Assembly (NCBI GenBank): GCA_947173495.1 | Contig: CAMWFQ010000028.1 | Span: forward strand, 1 to 56,417 | Reading direction: 5' to 3' | DNA length: 56,417 nt | From: an uncultured Lachnospiraceae bacterium | GTDB lineage: Bacteria > Bacillota > Clostridia > Lachnospirales > Lachnospiraceae | Shown: in pieces, positions 34,049-42,918 of the stretch | How the letters are laid out: every line of letters starts with the position of its first letter | Numbering within the stretch: position 1 is the stretch's first letter | Translations under genes and position numbers: made by a program | Notes under the pieces: model-generated | Database searches by the model: none | What the model was told of the DNA's origin: nothing | Seen by the model: the letters and a program-made list of their open reading frames with translations, nothing else

Positions 34049-35677
34049 ATGGGAATTTATCTGAATACAACAGCAGCTTATGATGCCTATCTGAAGGAAT
34101 TTAACAGCCCTTATTTTGTTGATAAGTCCGCAATGCTGGAAGAACTGATTCCGAGAATTGATACGGGTACAAACTGCATCTGCATTACCAGACCGCGCCG
34201 GTTTGGAAAATCAGTTATGGCCAATATGATAGCATCCTTTTTTTCACGGGAGTGTAAAGCGGGAGAGATTTTTGACAGGCTCAGGATAGCGGATTCAGGG
34301 CTTTACAGAGAACATAGAGGAATGTACGATGTGATTTTCATTTCCTTTAATGAATTGCCAAGAAAATGCCAAAGCTATGAGCAGTATATCGGCAGGATCG
34401 AGGACAGGCTTCTGAAGGACTTGAGAAAAGTGTATCCGGAGGCTGAGATCAGTGAGGAGGACGCAGTCTGGGATGCTCTTGGAGCAGTATATCATGTTTA
34501 TGATGCAAAGAAATTTATTTTTGTCCTGGACGAATGGGACTATATTTTTCACAGAGATTTTGTGACAGAACAGGATAAAAAGAGGTATATCGATTTTCTA
34601 AGCAACTGTTTTAAGGGGAAGGCTTATGTTTCGCTGGCATATATGACAGGAATCCTGCCCATTGCAAAATATTCCAGCGGTTCGGAGCTGAATATGTTTC
34701 TGGAATATACCATGGCAACGGAAGAAATGTTCGGAGGGTATTTCGGCTTTACAGATTCGGAGGTTGATGAACTGTATGCGAGATTTACAGCCAGGCAGAA
34801 AGATGCGGCAGTTACAAGGAAGGGACTCAGAATCTGGTATGACGGCTATCATACAAAGCAGGGGGGGAGAGTGTATAATCCGCGTTCTGTTGTGGCATCA
34901 CTGACCAATAATAATCTTGGAAATTACTGGACCAGCGCAGGTCCTTATGATGAAATTTTTTACTATATTGAACATAATATCGGGGAGGTAAGGGATGACC
35001 TTGCACTTATGGTTTCCGGGATTCCGGTTCCGGCAAAGGTATGTGAATATGCCGCAACTTCCATGAATCTTATGACAAAGGATGAAATTTTTTCTGCAAT
35101 GGTGGTTTATGGATTCCTCAGTTATGAGAATGGATTTGTGAGTATTCCCAATAAAGAGCTTATGAATAAGTTCAGCGATATGCTGATGAAAGAGCCTTCT
35201 CTTGGGTATGTAAACAGTCTCGCGCGTATGTCATCTCAAATGCTGAAAGCTACGCTGGAGGCCGATACGGCTAAAATGTGTGAGATATTGGAGTTTGCGC
35301 ATAATTCGGAAACACCCCTTATGAACTATAACCGTGAGAGTGAGCTTGCAGCAATTGTTAACCTGGTCTATCTTTCCGCACGGGATTTTTATCGGATAGA
35401 GCGTGAAGACAGGGCAGGGACAGGTTATGTGGATTTCATCTTTTATCCCGAGACTGACCGCAAGGCTGATGGAATTATTTTGGAGCTGAAGGTTGATCAT
35501 ACCCCGGAGGAAGCTCTCCGGCAGATTAAGGAAAAGAAATACGCCATGAAATTTGAGGGAAAAGCAGGAGAGAATCCGAAGTATTCCGGGCGTGTATTGG
35601 GAGTTGGCATCGCTTATGACAGGAAAACAAAGGCGCATACCTGCCGGGTGGAAATTTTGCGGAAGGCAGGAGGCTGA
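34049..35677 (+). CDS. AAA-ATPase-like protein with C-terminal PD-(D/E)XK nuclease domain
   Basis: A 542-residue protein of the AAA-ATPase-like/DUF1703 group found in many copies in Lachnospiraceae. The nucleotide-binding part has the atypical Walker A RPRRFGKS (about residue 49-56) and Walker B FIFVLDEWDYIF (about 157-168). The last 120 residues form a restriction-type nuclease fold, with D of YVDFIFY and the E-x-K of IILELKV. No partner or signal peptide is present. Roles proposed for relatives include DNA mobility and defence, without firm evidence. The gene has a clear promoter and GGGG ribosome site and appears intact. Function remains unknown. Confidence 0.85.
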   Translation: MGIYLNTTAAYDAYLKEFNSPYFVDKSAMLEELIPRIDTGTNCICITRPRRFGKSVMANMIASFFSRECKAGEIFDRLRIADSGLYREHRGMYDVIFISFNELPRKCQSYEQYIGRIEDRLLKDLRKVYPEAEISEEDAVWDALGAVYHVYDAKKFIFVLDEWDYIFHRDFVTEQDKKRYIDFLSNCFKGKAYVSLAYMTGILPIAKYSSGSELNMFLEYTMATEEMFGGYFGFTDSEVDELYARFTARQKDAAVTRKGLRIWYDGYHTKQGGRVYNPRSVVASLTNNNLGNYWTSAGPYDEIFYYIEHNIGEVRDDLALMVSGIPVPAKVCEYAATSMNLMTKDEIFSAMVVYGFLSYENGFVSIPNKELMNKFSDMLMKEPSLGYVNSLARMSSQMLKATLEADTAKMCEILEFAHNSETPLMNYNRESELAAIVNLVYLSARDFYRIEREDRAGTGYVDFIFYPETDRKADGIILELKVDHTPEEALRQIKEKKYAMKFEGKAGENPKYSGRVLGVGIAYDRKTKAHTCRVEILRKAGG

Positions 35678-35726
35678 GCCTATAGCTGGCAACAGAAAAT
35701 CGGTTGTAACAAAATATTCCCGTTCG

Positions 35727-35755
35727 TTGCAAGAAAAAGAGCTTTGTGCTAAGAT
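35727..35755 (+). promoter_or_regulatory. Sigma-A promoter of metNI
   Basis: TTGCAA (35727-35732), a 17-base spacer and TAAGAT (35750-35755), about 95 bases before metN. No SAM riboswitch or T-box lies between it and the start codon. Confidence 0.6.
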
Positions 35756-35849
35756 GAAACGGGTATGATTTACAAAAGTGGGAATGAATCTGCCTTTTTT
35801 ACCGCAGTTATCAAAACCGCAGCAAAGAAAACGAGGTTATGGAAAGCAT

Positions 35850-36863
35850 ATGGAGACTATCATTCAGATAAAGGATGTCACGAAAACCTTTGTGGGCAAG
35901 GACAATCAGGTGGAAGCCCTCAAAGGAATCAATCTTGACATACATAAGGGCGAGATTTATGGAATCATTGGCATGAGCGGAGCGGGCAAGTCCACGCTGG
36001 TGCGGTGCCTGAATTTTCTGGAGCGGCCCACCAGCGGCACGGTTTTTATAGAGGGGAAGGATCTCTCCGGCTTAAGTGACGGCGAGCTTCGGATGGTCCG
36101 TACCCAGGTGGCCATGATTTTTCAGCATTTTAATCTTCTGATGCAGAGAACCGTTCTTGATAACGTGTGTTTCCCTCTGGAAATCACCAAAGTTTCCAGA
36201 AAGGACGCGGTCGCAAGAGCCAGAGAGCTTCTTGCTATTGTGGGACTTTCGGAGAAGGAGCTTGCTTATCCGGCGCAGCTCTCCGGCGGGCAGAAGCAGC
36301 GGGTGGCTATTGCAAGGGCGCTTGCAACCAACCCCAAGATTCTTCTCTGCGACGAGGCTACCAGCGCCCTTGATCCCACTACGACCAAGGCGATTCTGGC
36401 GCTTCTGAAGGAGATCAATGAGAAATACGGGATTACCATTGTGATCATTACCCACGAGATGACGGTGGTGCAGGAGATCTGCAGCCATGTGGCAATCATA
36501 GATGAAGGAACCCTCGCAGAGACGGGGAGAGTGGAGGAGGTATTCCAGAAACCGAAGAGCAGGGCAGCCAGAAAGCTTGTTTTCCTGGGGGAGAACAATC
36601 AATACGCGGAAATGAAAGGAAAACGCTGTATCCGCATCGTGTTTACCAGCAATTCTTCCTTTGAACCGGTGATCGCCAATATGGTGCTTACATGTAAGAC
36701 GCCGGTGAATATTCTTCTGGCGGATACCAGAGATATCGGGGGCGTAGCCCACGGGCAGATGATTCTTCAGCTTCCAGAGGAGGAGGCCGTTGCGGAAAAG
36801 ATGATAGAGTACCTGAAGTCAAGAAACCTGGAAGTGGAGGAGCTTACGAATTATGTGGGATAA
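35850..36863 (+). CDS. metN: Methionine ABC transporter ATP-binding protein MetN
   Basis: A 337-residue ABC ATPase of the methionine uptake transporter. Walker A is GMSGAGKST from residue 41, the signature LSGGQKQRVAIARAL, and Walker B ILLCDEATSALDP. The last 75 residues form the NIL domain (about 265-337), which binds methionine and inhibits transport when the cell is full; VFTSNSSFEPVIANMVL is its start. I chose the ATG at 35850 where homology begins; the open frame upstream does not resemble the family. It overlaps metI by 11 bases. No metQ lies in the window. Confidence 0.95.
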   Translation: METIIQIKDVTKTFVGKDNQVEALKGINLDIHKGEIYGIIGMSGAGKSTLVRCLNFLERPTSGTVFIEGKDLSGLSDGELRMVRTQVAMIFQHFNLLMQRTVLDNVCFPLEITKVSRKDAVARARELLAIVGLSEKELAYPAQLSGGQKQRVAIARALATNPKILLCDEATSALDPTTTKAILALLKEINEKYGITIVIITHEMTVVQEICSHVAIIDEGTLAETGRVEEVFQKPKSRAARKLVFLGENNQYAEMKGKRCIRIVFTSNSSFEPVIANMVLTCKTPVNILLADTRDIGGVAHGQMILQLPEEEAVAEKMIEYLKSRNLEVEELTNYVG

Positions 36864-37518
36864 ACAGATTATTCTGATGATAGCAGAGGGAACCGGGGTG
36901 ACCTTGTATATGACCCTTGTATCTACGTTGATCGCCTATCTACTGGGGCTTCCCATGGGAATCACACTGGTAGTGGCAGCACCGGGAGGCTTAAAGCCCA
37001 ACAGGATCCTTTATAAAATACTGGATGTGGCGGTGAATATTGTAAGGAGTATTCCGTTTCTGATCTTGTTGATGCTGATCATACCTTTTACCCGGATTAT
37101 TGTGGGGAAAAGTTATGGAGCCACGGCAACCATTGTGCCCCTGGCCCTTGCAGCGGCACCCTTTGTGGCAAGGCTGGTGGAATCTTCCCTGCTGGAGGTG
37201 GATCACGGGGTGATCGAGGCCGCTCAGAGTATGGGTGCCAGCCTGTGGACCATCATCTGGAAGGTGCTCCTGGCGGAAGCGAGGACATCTCTGATCGTGG
37301 GATGTACTATCGCGCTTGGGACCATTTTGGGATATTCCGCCATGGCAGGCGTGGTAGGCGGCGGTGGTCTGGGAGACATTGCTATCCGTTACGGGTATTA
37401 CAGATGGCAGGCGGATATCATGATTGTGACGGTAGTGCTTCTGGTGGCGCTGGTGCAGATCCTGCAGATGATCGGCACGAAGCTTTCCAGGAAGCTGGAC
37501 AGAAGGATCACAGGCTGA
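36853..37518 (+). CDS. metI: Methionine ABC transporter permease MetI
   Basis: A 221-residue permease with five membrane helices. MetI features are the N-terminal GTGVTLYMTLVSTLIAYLLGLPMG, the RSIPFLILLMLIIPFTR segment, and the ATPase-docking loop EAAQSMGASLWTIIWKVLLAEA. It overlaps metN and is followed by a terminator at 37542. The usual third gene, the binding lipoprotein metQ, is missing here, so the transporter needs a MetQ encoded elsewhere. Confidence 0.95.
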   Translation: MWDKQIILMIAEGTGVTLYMTLVSTLIAYLLGLPMGITLVVAAPGGLKPNRILYKILDVAVNIVRSIPFLILLMLIIPFTRIIVGKSYGATATIVPLALAAAPFVARLVESSLLEVDHGVIEAAQSMGASLWTIIWKVLLAEARTSLIVGCTIALGTILGYSAMAGVVGGGGLGDIAIRYGYYRWQADIMIVTVVLLVALVQILQMIGTKLSRKLDRRITG

Positions 37519-37541
37519 AGAAGGAAAAAACAGTAAGAGTG

Positions 37542-37579
37542 ACGGGGGCCGGTTATTCTGTGACAGGCTCTCGTTTTTT
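37542..37579 (+). terminator. Terminator of metNI
   Basis: ACGGGGGCC (37542-37550) pairs with GGCTCTCGT (37566-37574), with two wobbles, and T6 follows (37574-37579). The first family B array starts at the next base. Confidence 0.72.
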
Positions 37580-37733
37580 ATGCACAGGTCCGCTTGGGGA
37601 AGTCAGCTGCTGAAGCAGCATGCGGCCCGCGCGCGAGCAGGGAGAAAATCTTCCCTGCTCGATTGCACAGGTCCGCCCGGGGAAGTTAGCTGCTGAAGCA
37701 GCATGCGGCCCGCGCGAGCAGGGAATCTGCTGC
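37580..37733 (+). repeat. Family B hairpin-repeat array after metI
   Basis: One full unit and most of a second, starting TTATGCACAGG directly at the metI terminator T-tract; the period is 83 bases. Each begins with the linker TGCACAGG and a variable hairpin (outer CCGC/GCGG, inner GCTGC/GCAGC around TGAA, purine-rich GGGGAAG bulge). The first has the full constant hairpin, GAGCAGGGA with TCCCTGCTC around GAAAATCT; the second is cut after its 5' arm. The stretch between the two arrays (37734-37952) contains a promoter and otherwise nothing recognised. Confidence 0.82.
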
Positions 37734-37851
37734 CGGAATATGGATGAGACCAGTACAGGGCATTTTGCCCAGAATGCAAATGTGAAAGATGTGGTTTTAT
37801 TTATTAGATTTGTGCATTATGTTTAATTTCGTTTGAATCTGTTTTGGTTTG

Positions 37852-37880
37852 TTGACAAAATAGTGAAACAGGTATAAACT
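37852..37880 (+). promoter_or_regulatory. Putative promoter between two family B arrays
   Basis: TTGACA (37852-37857), a 17-base spacer and TAAACT (37875-37880); TATAAA two bases earlier is an alternative -10. It would transcribe the second family B array as the 5' leader of the GH88 gene. Confidence 0.6.
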
Positions 37881-37952
37881 TAGAGAAGCGAGAAGCAATA
37901 CTGGTATTTTATGGATGGAAGGGAGATGCGCTGTGCGTGATGTCCCTTGTAT

Positions 37953-38160
37953 TATGCACAGGGGCACCCAGAGGAAAAATGTCAGCAAAAGCTGATGGGT
38001 GCCCGGCGCGCGAGCAGGGAGAAAAAGCCTCCCCCTACTCGATTGCACAGGGGTGCACAGATGAAATTGTTGCCTGTGTAACGTGCACCGCGCGCGAGCA
38101 GGGAAGGAATTGCCCCTGCTTGATTTACAGGGGTATATGGACACGCACCGTGTGACGGCA
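37953..38160 (+). repeat. Family B hairpin-repeat array in the GH88 leader
   Basis: Two full units and part of a third (linker copies at 37955, 38044 and 38125). The outer stems of the variable hairpins differ completely: GGGCACCCA/TGGGTGCCC (37962-37970 with 37996-38004) in the first and GGTGCAC/GTGCACC in the second, while the constant GAGCAGGG hairpin is kept in both. Inner stem in the first is TCAGC/GCTGA around AAAA. The array ends about 23 bases before the GH88 start codon. Confidence 0.82.
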
Positions 38161-38182
38161 GAAAACAAAAAGGGGGGATGCT

Positions 38183-39322
38183 ATGATGAACCTGACAGAG
38201 CATGATAAGAAGTGGGTGGAACAGACGACAGGAAAGCTGAAGTCCAAGCTGCATGCAGTGACGGAGAGAACTTCCGGCAAGATTCCCTATACGACAGAGG
38301 ACGGCGTGTTTGATGACCGTTCCGGCAAAAGTGAGATCGCATGGTGGACCAACGGCTTCTGGGGAGGGATGATGTGGCAGATGTACTCCCTGACCAAAGA
38401 GGATTTGTACAGGAAGGCTGCGGTTGATTCGGAGGAGAAGCTGGATGCGGTGTTGCTGGATGCGGCCGGATTGGATCATGACAATGGTTTCAGATGGCTC
38501 CCCACTGCGGTGGCCAATTTCCGTCTCACGAAGGATCAGCAATCCTATAACCGCGGAATCATCGCCGCCAATAACCTGGCCGGACGTTTTAATCTGGCGG
38601 GACGTTTTATCCGCGCCTGGAATGACTGGGGCGAAGATGATCACAGAGGCTGGGCAATCATTGACTGTATGATGAATCTTCCGCTTCTTTACTGGGCAAG
38701 CGAAGTGACAGGAGATCCCCGTTTCCGGCAGATCGCTGTGGCGCATGCGGATACGGCCCGGAAATATTTTGTCCGGGGAGATGGGTCGGTTAATCATATT
38801 GTGGAGTTTGACCCCTTCAGCGGTGAGATGATCCGTAGCTATGGGGGACAGGGATGTGGGGTCGGCTCTTCCTGGACCAGAGGACAGAGCTGGGGACTAT
38901 ACGGATTTGTACTCAGCTATATCCATACAAAGGACGAGCGGTACCTTGACACTTCACGCAGGATCGCTCACTATTTCATTTCCAATATTCCTGAGAGCGG
39001 CTTGATCCCGGTGGATTTCCGGCAGCCCATTGACTGCAGCTGGGAGGACTCTACGGCGGCCGCCATTGCAGCATGCGGACTTCTGGAGCTGGCGAAGTAT
39101 ACAGAGGGGAGAGACAGCAGGCTTTATCTGGATACAGCCTTAAAGCTCCTGAAAGCGCTGGACGAAAAACGTTGTTGCTGGGATATGAACATCGATAATC
39201 TGCTGGAGAAGTGTACGGCGGCTTATCATGATAAAGAGCATGAATTTTCCATAATTTATGGCGATTATTATTTTATAGAAGCTGTTTTAAAGTTGTCAGG
39301 TGAGGAGTTGTTTATCTGGTAG
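38183..39322 (+). CDS. GH88 unsaturated glucuronyl hydrolase
   Basis: A 379-residue enzyme with the (alpha/alpha)6 barrel of GH88, which removes 4,5-unsaturated uronic acids from the ends of oligosaccharides made by polysaccharide lyases. The catalytic aspartates are probably D100 in LDHDNGFRW and D161 in AIIDCMMN; their spacing of 61 equals that of D88 and D149 in the Bacillus GL1 enzyme. Other family stretches are WWTNGFWGGMMW and the SSWTRGQSWGLYGF motif. There is no signal peptide. It opens a carbohydrate locus running to about 50 kb, 110 bases before the binding lipoprotein. A leader of family B repeats precedes it. Confidence 0.92.
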   Translation: MMNLTEHDKKWVEQTTGKLKSKLHAVTERTSGKIPYTTEDGVFDDRSGKSEIAWWTNGFWGGMMWQMYSLTKEDLYRKAAVDSEEKLDAVLLDAAGLDHDNGFRWLPTAVANFRLTKDQQSYNRGIIAANNLAGRFNLAGRFIRAWNDWGEDDHRGWAIIDCMMNLPLLYWASEVTGDPRFRQIAVAHADTARKYFVRGDGSVNHIVEFDPFSGEMIRSYGGQGCGVGSSWTRGQSWGLYGFVLSYIHTKDERYLDTSRRIAHYFISNIPESGLIPVDFRQPIDCSWEDSTAAAIAACGLLELAKYTEGRDSRLYLDTALKLLKALDEKRCCWDMNIDNLLEKCTAAYHDKEHEFSIIYGDYYFIEAVLKLSGEELFIW

Positions 39323-39431
39323 CAGGATTTTTCATAAGGAGGGCTGATACTTCTCAGGGGATACTTTGCTGTGGAAGTGTTCCGGTGGGAAGTTGAAGTA
39401 ATAAAATCTATGTGAGAAAGAGAGGAAGAAA

Positions 39432-40817
39432 ATGAAAAAGAAATTAGTAGCAAGCATTATGGCCGTTGTTCTGGCAGCAGGATTACTGGCAGGATGCGGC
39501 GGCGGAAACGCTGACAGTTCAACAGGAAGTGATACTTCCGCAACAGAGGAGAGCTCCTCAGAGGAGGAGAGCGCTCCGGCGGAGCCTCAGCAGGCAGAAG
39601 TTGCAGAGGCAACAACAGAAGACGTTACAATCAAAGTAGCACTGTGGGATTATTCCAACACAGAGTATTACAAGACAATGTTTGACGCTTTTCAGCAGCA
39701 GTTCCCGAATATTTCGATTGATGTTGTAGAGTTTACGGCAGACGAGTATGAGGACGTTGTAACCACACAGCTTGGCGGAAAACAGGACTTTGATGTTGTA
39801 TTCATGAAAGGGGCTCCCAAGCTGGCAGGCTTGATTAAGCAGGGTCATATTTATGCAATTGACGATTTGATTGCCAATGATGCAGATTTCAATAAGGACG
39901 CTTATGCAGGTCTGGTTGACGAGTTGAGCCTTGATGGCCATACTTACGCACTTCCTTTCCGCTATGACAATAACCTGTTATATTATAATAAGGATTTGTT
40001 TGATGCGGCAGGTGTTGCTTATCCCGAAGATGGAATGAGCATGGAGGATTACCATGAGCTGGCAAAGCAGCTGACAAGCGGCGAAGGCAATGACAAGGTA
40101 TATGGAGCTCATATCCATACATGGCCCAGCAATGTGTATATGTTCCCCGCAAGAACAGAAGCTTTCAAGTTTGACGATCCGACTACTTATGAAAACCTGA
40201 TTCCTTACTACAATGAAATTCTTGCAATGCAGGATGAAGGGCTGGTTCAGGATTACGGTATGCTGAAGTCCTCCAATATTCATTATTCAGGTGTATTCTA
40301 CAACCAGCAGGTTGCTATGATGCAGATGGGCACATGGTATATCAACATGCTGTTTGAAAACGTAGGCGAAGGCAAGGAAAACAACTTCAACTGGGGCGTA
40401 TGCTCGATTCCTAACAATGACAGCATGGCGCTTGGAAACTGTATCGGAGGCGTAACACCTGTATGTATCGGCGCATACGCAACACATCCGGCAGAAGCAT
40501 GGCAGTTTATTAAATATATCTGTGGTGAAGAAGGCGCTAAGGTTCTGGCATCCTGTGGTATCATCCCCGGATACAGTTCACCGGCTGTAGGCGAGATTTT
40601 TGATGCGGCTCCTCAGACTTACCCGAATGCTCCCGAAGGACTTTCCAAATACATGAACTGCGAGAAGAATCTGCCTGAGCAGCCTATGAACGCAAAGGGC
40701 GGAGAAATTGATACAGTTTTCCAGGAAGAGCACAGTGCAATCATGACAAAGAGCATTACGGCTGAAGAAGGTGTGCAGAATATGATCGACAGAGTTACAG
40801 CCGCATTGGCCGAGTAA
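39432..40817 (+). CDS. Sugar-binding lipoprotein of a CUT1 ABC importer
   Basis: A 461-residue solute-binding lipoprotein. The signal peptide ends at the lipobox LAGC with C22, followed by a Ser/Glu-rich linker to about residue 60. The mature domain has the family 1 (MalE-like) fold, with KVALWDYSNTEYYKTMFDAFQQQFPNI at its start. GAGGAAG precedes the ATG. It is followed by a hairpin at 40903 and then the two permeases; this lets binding protein be made in excess. Ligand unknown, but neighbours suggest a uronic-acid-containing or pentose-containing oligosaccharide. Confidence 0.94.
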   Translation: MKKKLVASIMAVVLAAGLLAGCGGGNADSSTGSDTSATEESSSEEESAPAEPQQAEVAEATTEDVTIKVALWDYSNTEYYKTMFDAFQQQFPNISIDVVEFTADEYEDVVTTQLGGKQDFDVVFMKGAPKLAGLIKQGHIYAIDDLIANDADFNKDAYAGLVDELSLDGHTYALPFRYDNNLLYYNKDLFDAAGVAYPEDGMSMEDYHELAKQLTSGEGNDKVYGAHIHTWPSNVYMFPARTEAFKFDDPTTYENLIPYYNEILAMQDEGLVQDYGMLKSSNIHYSGVFYNQQVAMMQMGTWYINMLFENVGEGKENNFNWGVCSIPNNDSMALGNCIGGVTPVCIGAYATHPAEAWQFIKYICGEEGAKVLASCGIIPGYSSPAVGEIFDAAPQTYPNAPEGLSKYMNCEKNLPEQPMNAKGGEIDTVFQEEHSAIMTKSITAEEGVQNMIDRVTAALAE

Positions 40818-40902
40818 TTCGAAGATTCTTACAGTGAGACAGATCAGTTCTTTGGATACGAGCTGATGTTTCCCCGGCAGGGGGCTTTGAATGAAGGAAT
40901 TC

Positions 40903-40937
40903 ACAGCCGTCCGAAGCATTTTATTTCGGACGGCTGT
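40903..40937 (+). terminator. Hairpin between binding protein and permeases
   Basis: ACAGCCGTCCGAA (40903-40915) pairs perfectly with TTCGGACGGCTGT (40925-40937), followed by only ATTTAT. It probably acts as a leaky terminator or as a 3' stabiliser that raises the lipoprotein level over the permeases. Confidence 0.7.
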
Positions 40938-41002
40938 ATTTATCACAGATGAAATTTGCGGGGGCATATTTTTGTCTGTATAAGAAAGGAGGATTCTATC
41001 CT

Positions 41003-41920
41003 ATGGGTAAGGCTAACAATACAGACGGGCAGGTGAAATCATCTACCTTAAGAAGAAGAAAAACGCTGGTTGCGTATTCCTTTATTATGCCGAATCTGAT
41101 CGGTTTCTTTATATTTACATTTGTACCGATCGTATTTTCACTGTTTTTGAGCTTTTGCGAGTGGGATTCCGGTAATCCGCTTAAATTTGTGGGGTTAAAA
41201 AACTTTATTACCATGTTTACCAAGGATAAGAGTTTTTGGATCTCATTAACGAATACGATTTATTATACTGTAGTGACAACACCGCTTACACTGGGGCTGG
41301 CTTTGTTCCTTGCGGTCCTGATGAATAAGCCGCTGAAGGGGCGTGTATTTTTCCGTTCCGTATTGTTTTTCCCGTATGTGGCGTCACTGGTTGCCATAGC
41401 GGTGGTCTGGATGGCTCTGTTTAATCCTGAAAAGGGCCCTGTGAACGGCATCCTGATGGCACTTGGAATTGCAAATCCGCCCAGATGGGCAGCGTCCACT
41501 ACATGGGCAATGCCCACCATTATTGGCCTGACCGTATGGAAAGGCATGGGTTATTATATGATTGTTTATCTGGCAGCTCTTCAGGGAATTTCCAGAGAAC
41601 TGTACGAAGCGGCCTCATTGGATGGAGCCAATGGCTGGCAGAAATTCTGGAATGTGACCTGGCCGGGGATTCTGCCGACTACCTTCTACATATTAATGAT
41701 GCTGCTGGTGGCAACCTTTAAATCCTATGATACGATGTATATTACTACGCAGGGCGGTCCCGGTGAGGCCACGAAGGTTCTGGCTTATCATATTTATAAT
41801 CAGGCCTTTAAGAATGCGAAGTTTGGCTACGCCAGTGCAGTTGCCATGGTTCTTCTTGCCATTATCCTGGTCGTTACGCTGATTCAGTTTAAATATGAGA
41901 AGAAGTTTTCAAATGATTAG
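41003..41920 (+). CDS. Sugar ABC transporter permease, MalF-type
   Basis: A 305-residue permease with six membrane helices. The ATPase-docking motif is EAASLDGANGWQKFWNVTWPGI at about residue 195-216. I chose the ATG at 41003, since AAAGGAGG lies 10 bases upstream; the longer open frame lacks a site. It is followed by the MalG-type permease after 17 bases. It forms the channel with that protein; the ATPase is absent here. Confidence 0.94.
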   Translation: MGKANNTDGQVKSSTLRRRKTLVAYSFIMPNLIGFFIFTFVPIVFSLFLSFCEWDSGNPLKFVGLKNFITMFTKDKSFWISLTNTIYYTVVTTPLTLGLALFLAVLMNKPLKGRVFFRSVLFFPYVASLVAIAVVWMALFNPEKGPVNGILMALGIANPPRWAASTTWAMPTIIGLTVWKGMGYYMIVYLAALQGISRELYEAASLDGANGWQKFWNVTWPGILPTTFYILMMLLVATFKSYDTMYITTQGGPGEATKVLAYHIYNQAFKNAKFGYASAVAMVLLAIILVVTLIQFKYEKKFSND

Positions 41921-41937
41921 AGGGGAGGGGAGAAATT

Positions 41938-42783
41938 ATGACGAGTAGTGATAAATTAACGGCAGGTGAGATCGTCAGGAAGGTGCTTTTGTATGTGGCT
42001 CTGATTATTATGGCGTTTATTATGTTGGTTCCTTTTGCATGGATGATTTCAGCCTCATTGAAATTTGAAAAAGATGTATTTTCTTTCCCGATCGTCTGGA
42101 TCCCTGAGAATCCCCAGTGGAGTAATTACAGTGAGATCTGGCAGAAGGTTCCGTTGCTTACCGGATTTTTTAACAGTGTTAAGCTGACGGTATGTGTTAC
42201 AATTTTACAGCTTGCGACCTCTTCTCTGGCAGCATACGCTTTTGCGAAGCTGGAGTTCAAAGGCCGGGACACCATTTTTATGCTGTATATCATGACCATC
42301 GCTATCCCATGGCAGGTTTACATGGTTCCTCAGTACAAAATGATGACACTCTTTGGCCTGACAGACAGTCATCTGGGGATTGTGCTTATGCATGCATTTA
42401 CGGCAACAGGCGTATTTCTGATGAGACAGTTTTTTATGGGAATCCCCACGGAACTTCTGGAAGCGGCCAGGATTGACGGCTTGAGCGAATACGGTATCTG
42501 GGCAAAGCTGATGCTTCCCCTGTCCAAACCCGTTATCGCGACCCTGTGCCTTACTTCATTTACCTTCGAGTGGAATGACTTCATGGGTCCGTTGATCTAC
42601 TTATCAACTACCGAGAAGAAAACTCTGCAGGTAATGCTGCGAATGTTTAACACCCAGTACTCATCCAATTATGCCCTGATCATGGCGGCAGCGACGGTGG
42701 CCCTGATTCCGGTGCTGATCCTGTTTGTATTCCTGCAGAGATACTTTGTAGAAGGTGTTGCAACATCCGGTCTGAAAGGGTAG
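41938..42783 (+). CDS. Sugar ABC transporter permease, MalG-type
   Basis: A 281-residue permease with six membrane helices. The docking motif is EAARIDGLSEYGIWAKLMLPLSKP at about residue 177-200, and the ending RYFVEGVATSGLKG is the standard MalG-type C-terminus. GGGGAGGGGAG precedes the ATG. It closes the transporter operon, which ends in a terminator at 42858 before the family A repeats and the GH2 gene. Confidence 0.94.
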   Translation: MTSSDKLTAGEIVRKVLLYVALIIMAFIMLVPFAWMISASLKFEKDVFSFPIVWIPENPQWSNYSEIWQKVPLLTGFFNSVKLTVCVTILQLATSSLAAYAFAKLEFKGRDTIFMLYIMTIAIPWQVYMVPQYKMMTLFGLTDSHLGIVLMHAFTATGVFLMRQFFMGIPTELLEAARIDGLSEYGIWAKLMLPLSKPVIATLCLTSFTFEWNDFMGPLIYLSTTEKKTLQVMLRMFNTQYSSNYALIMAAATVALIPVLILFVFLQRYFVEGVATSGLKG

Positions 42784-42857
42784 TACCGTCCACCGTATAA
42801 ACGTTTCGGAATGGAGATTAAAATGACAGAAAATAAGTGTGAGTGATTATACACAGG

Positions 42858-42885
42858 AAAAATGCCCATTAGGGCATTTTTCTTT
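42858..42885 (+). terminator. Terminator after the MalFG-type permeases
   Basis: AAAAATGCCC (42858-42867) pairs with the reverse complement from 42871 around ATT, then T5 and CTTT. A degenerate family A fragment starts within a few bases of the T-tract. Confidence 0.85.
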
Positions 42886-42918
42886 CACAAAAACAGCAGG
42901 TGCATGAAAGACATTTGC

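Noticed and set aside
35677-35850. SAM riboswitch or T-box before metN
   Set aside because: None of the conserved S-box or T-box sequence blocks is present; only a plain promoter was found.
37580-38160. CRISPR array, suggested by regular repeats with variable parts
   Set aside because: Units are 81-89 bases, the variable parts are self-complementary and are not unique spacers, only a few copies exist, and there are no cas genes.
37561-38182. A missing metQ or small gene in the metI-GH88 gap
   Set aside because: All open frames there are made of repeat units; no signal peptide or lipobox is present.
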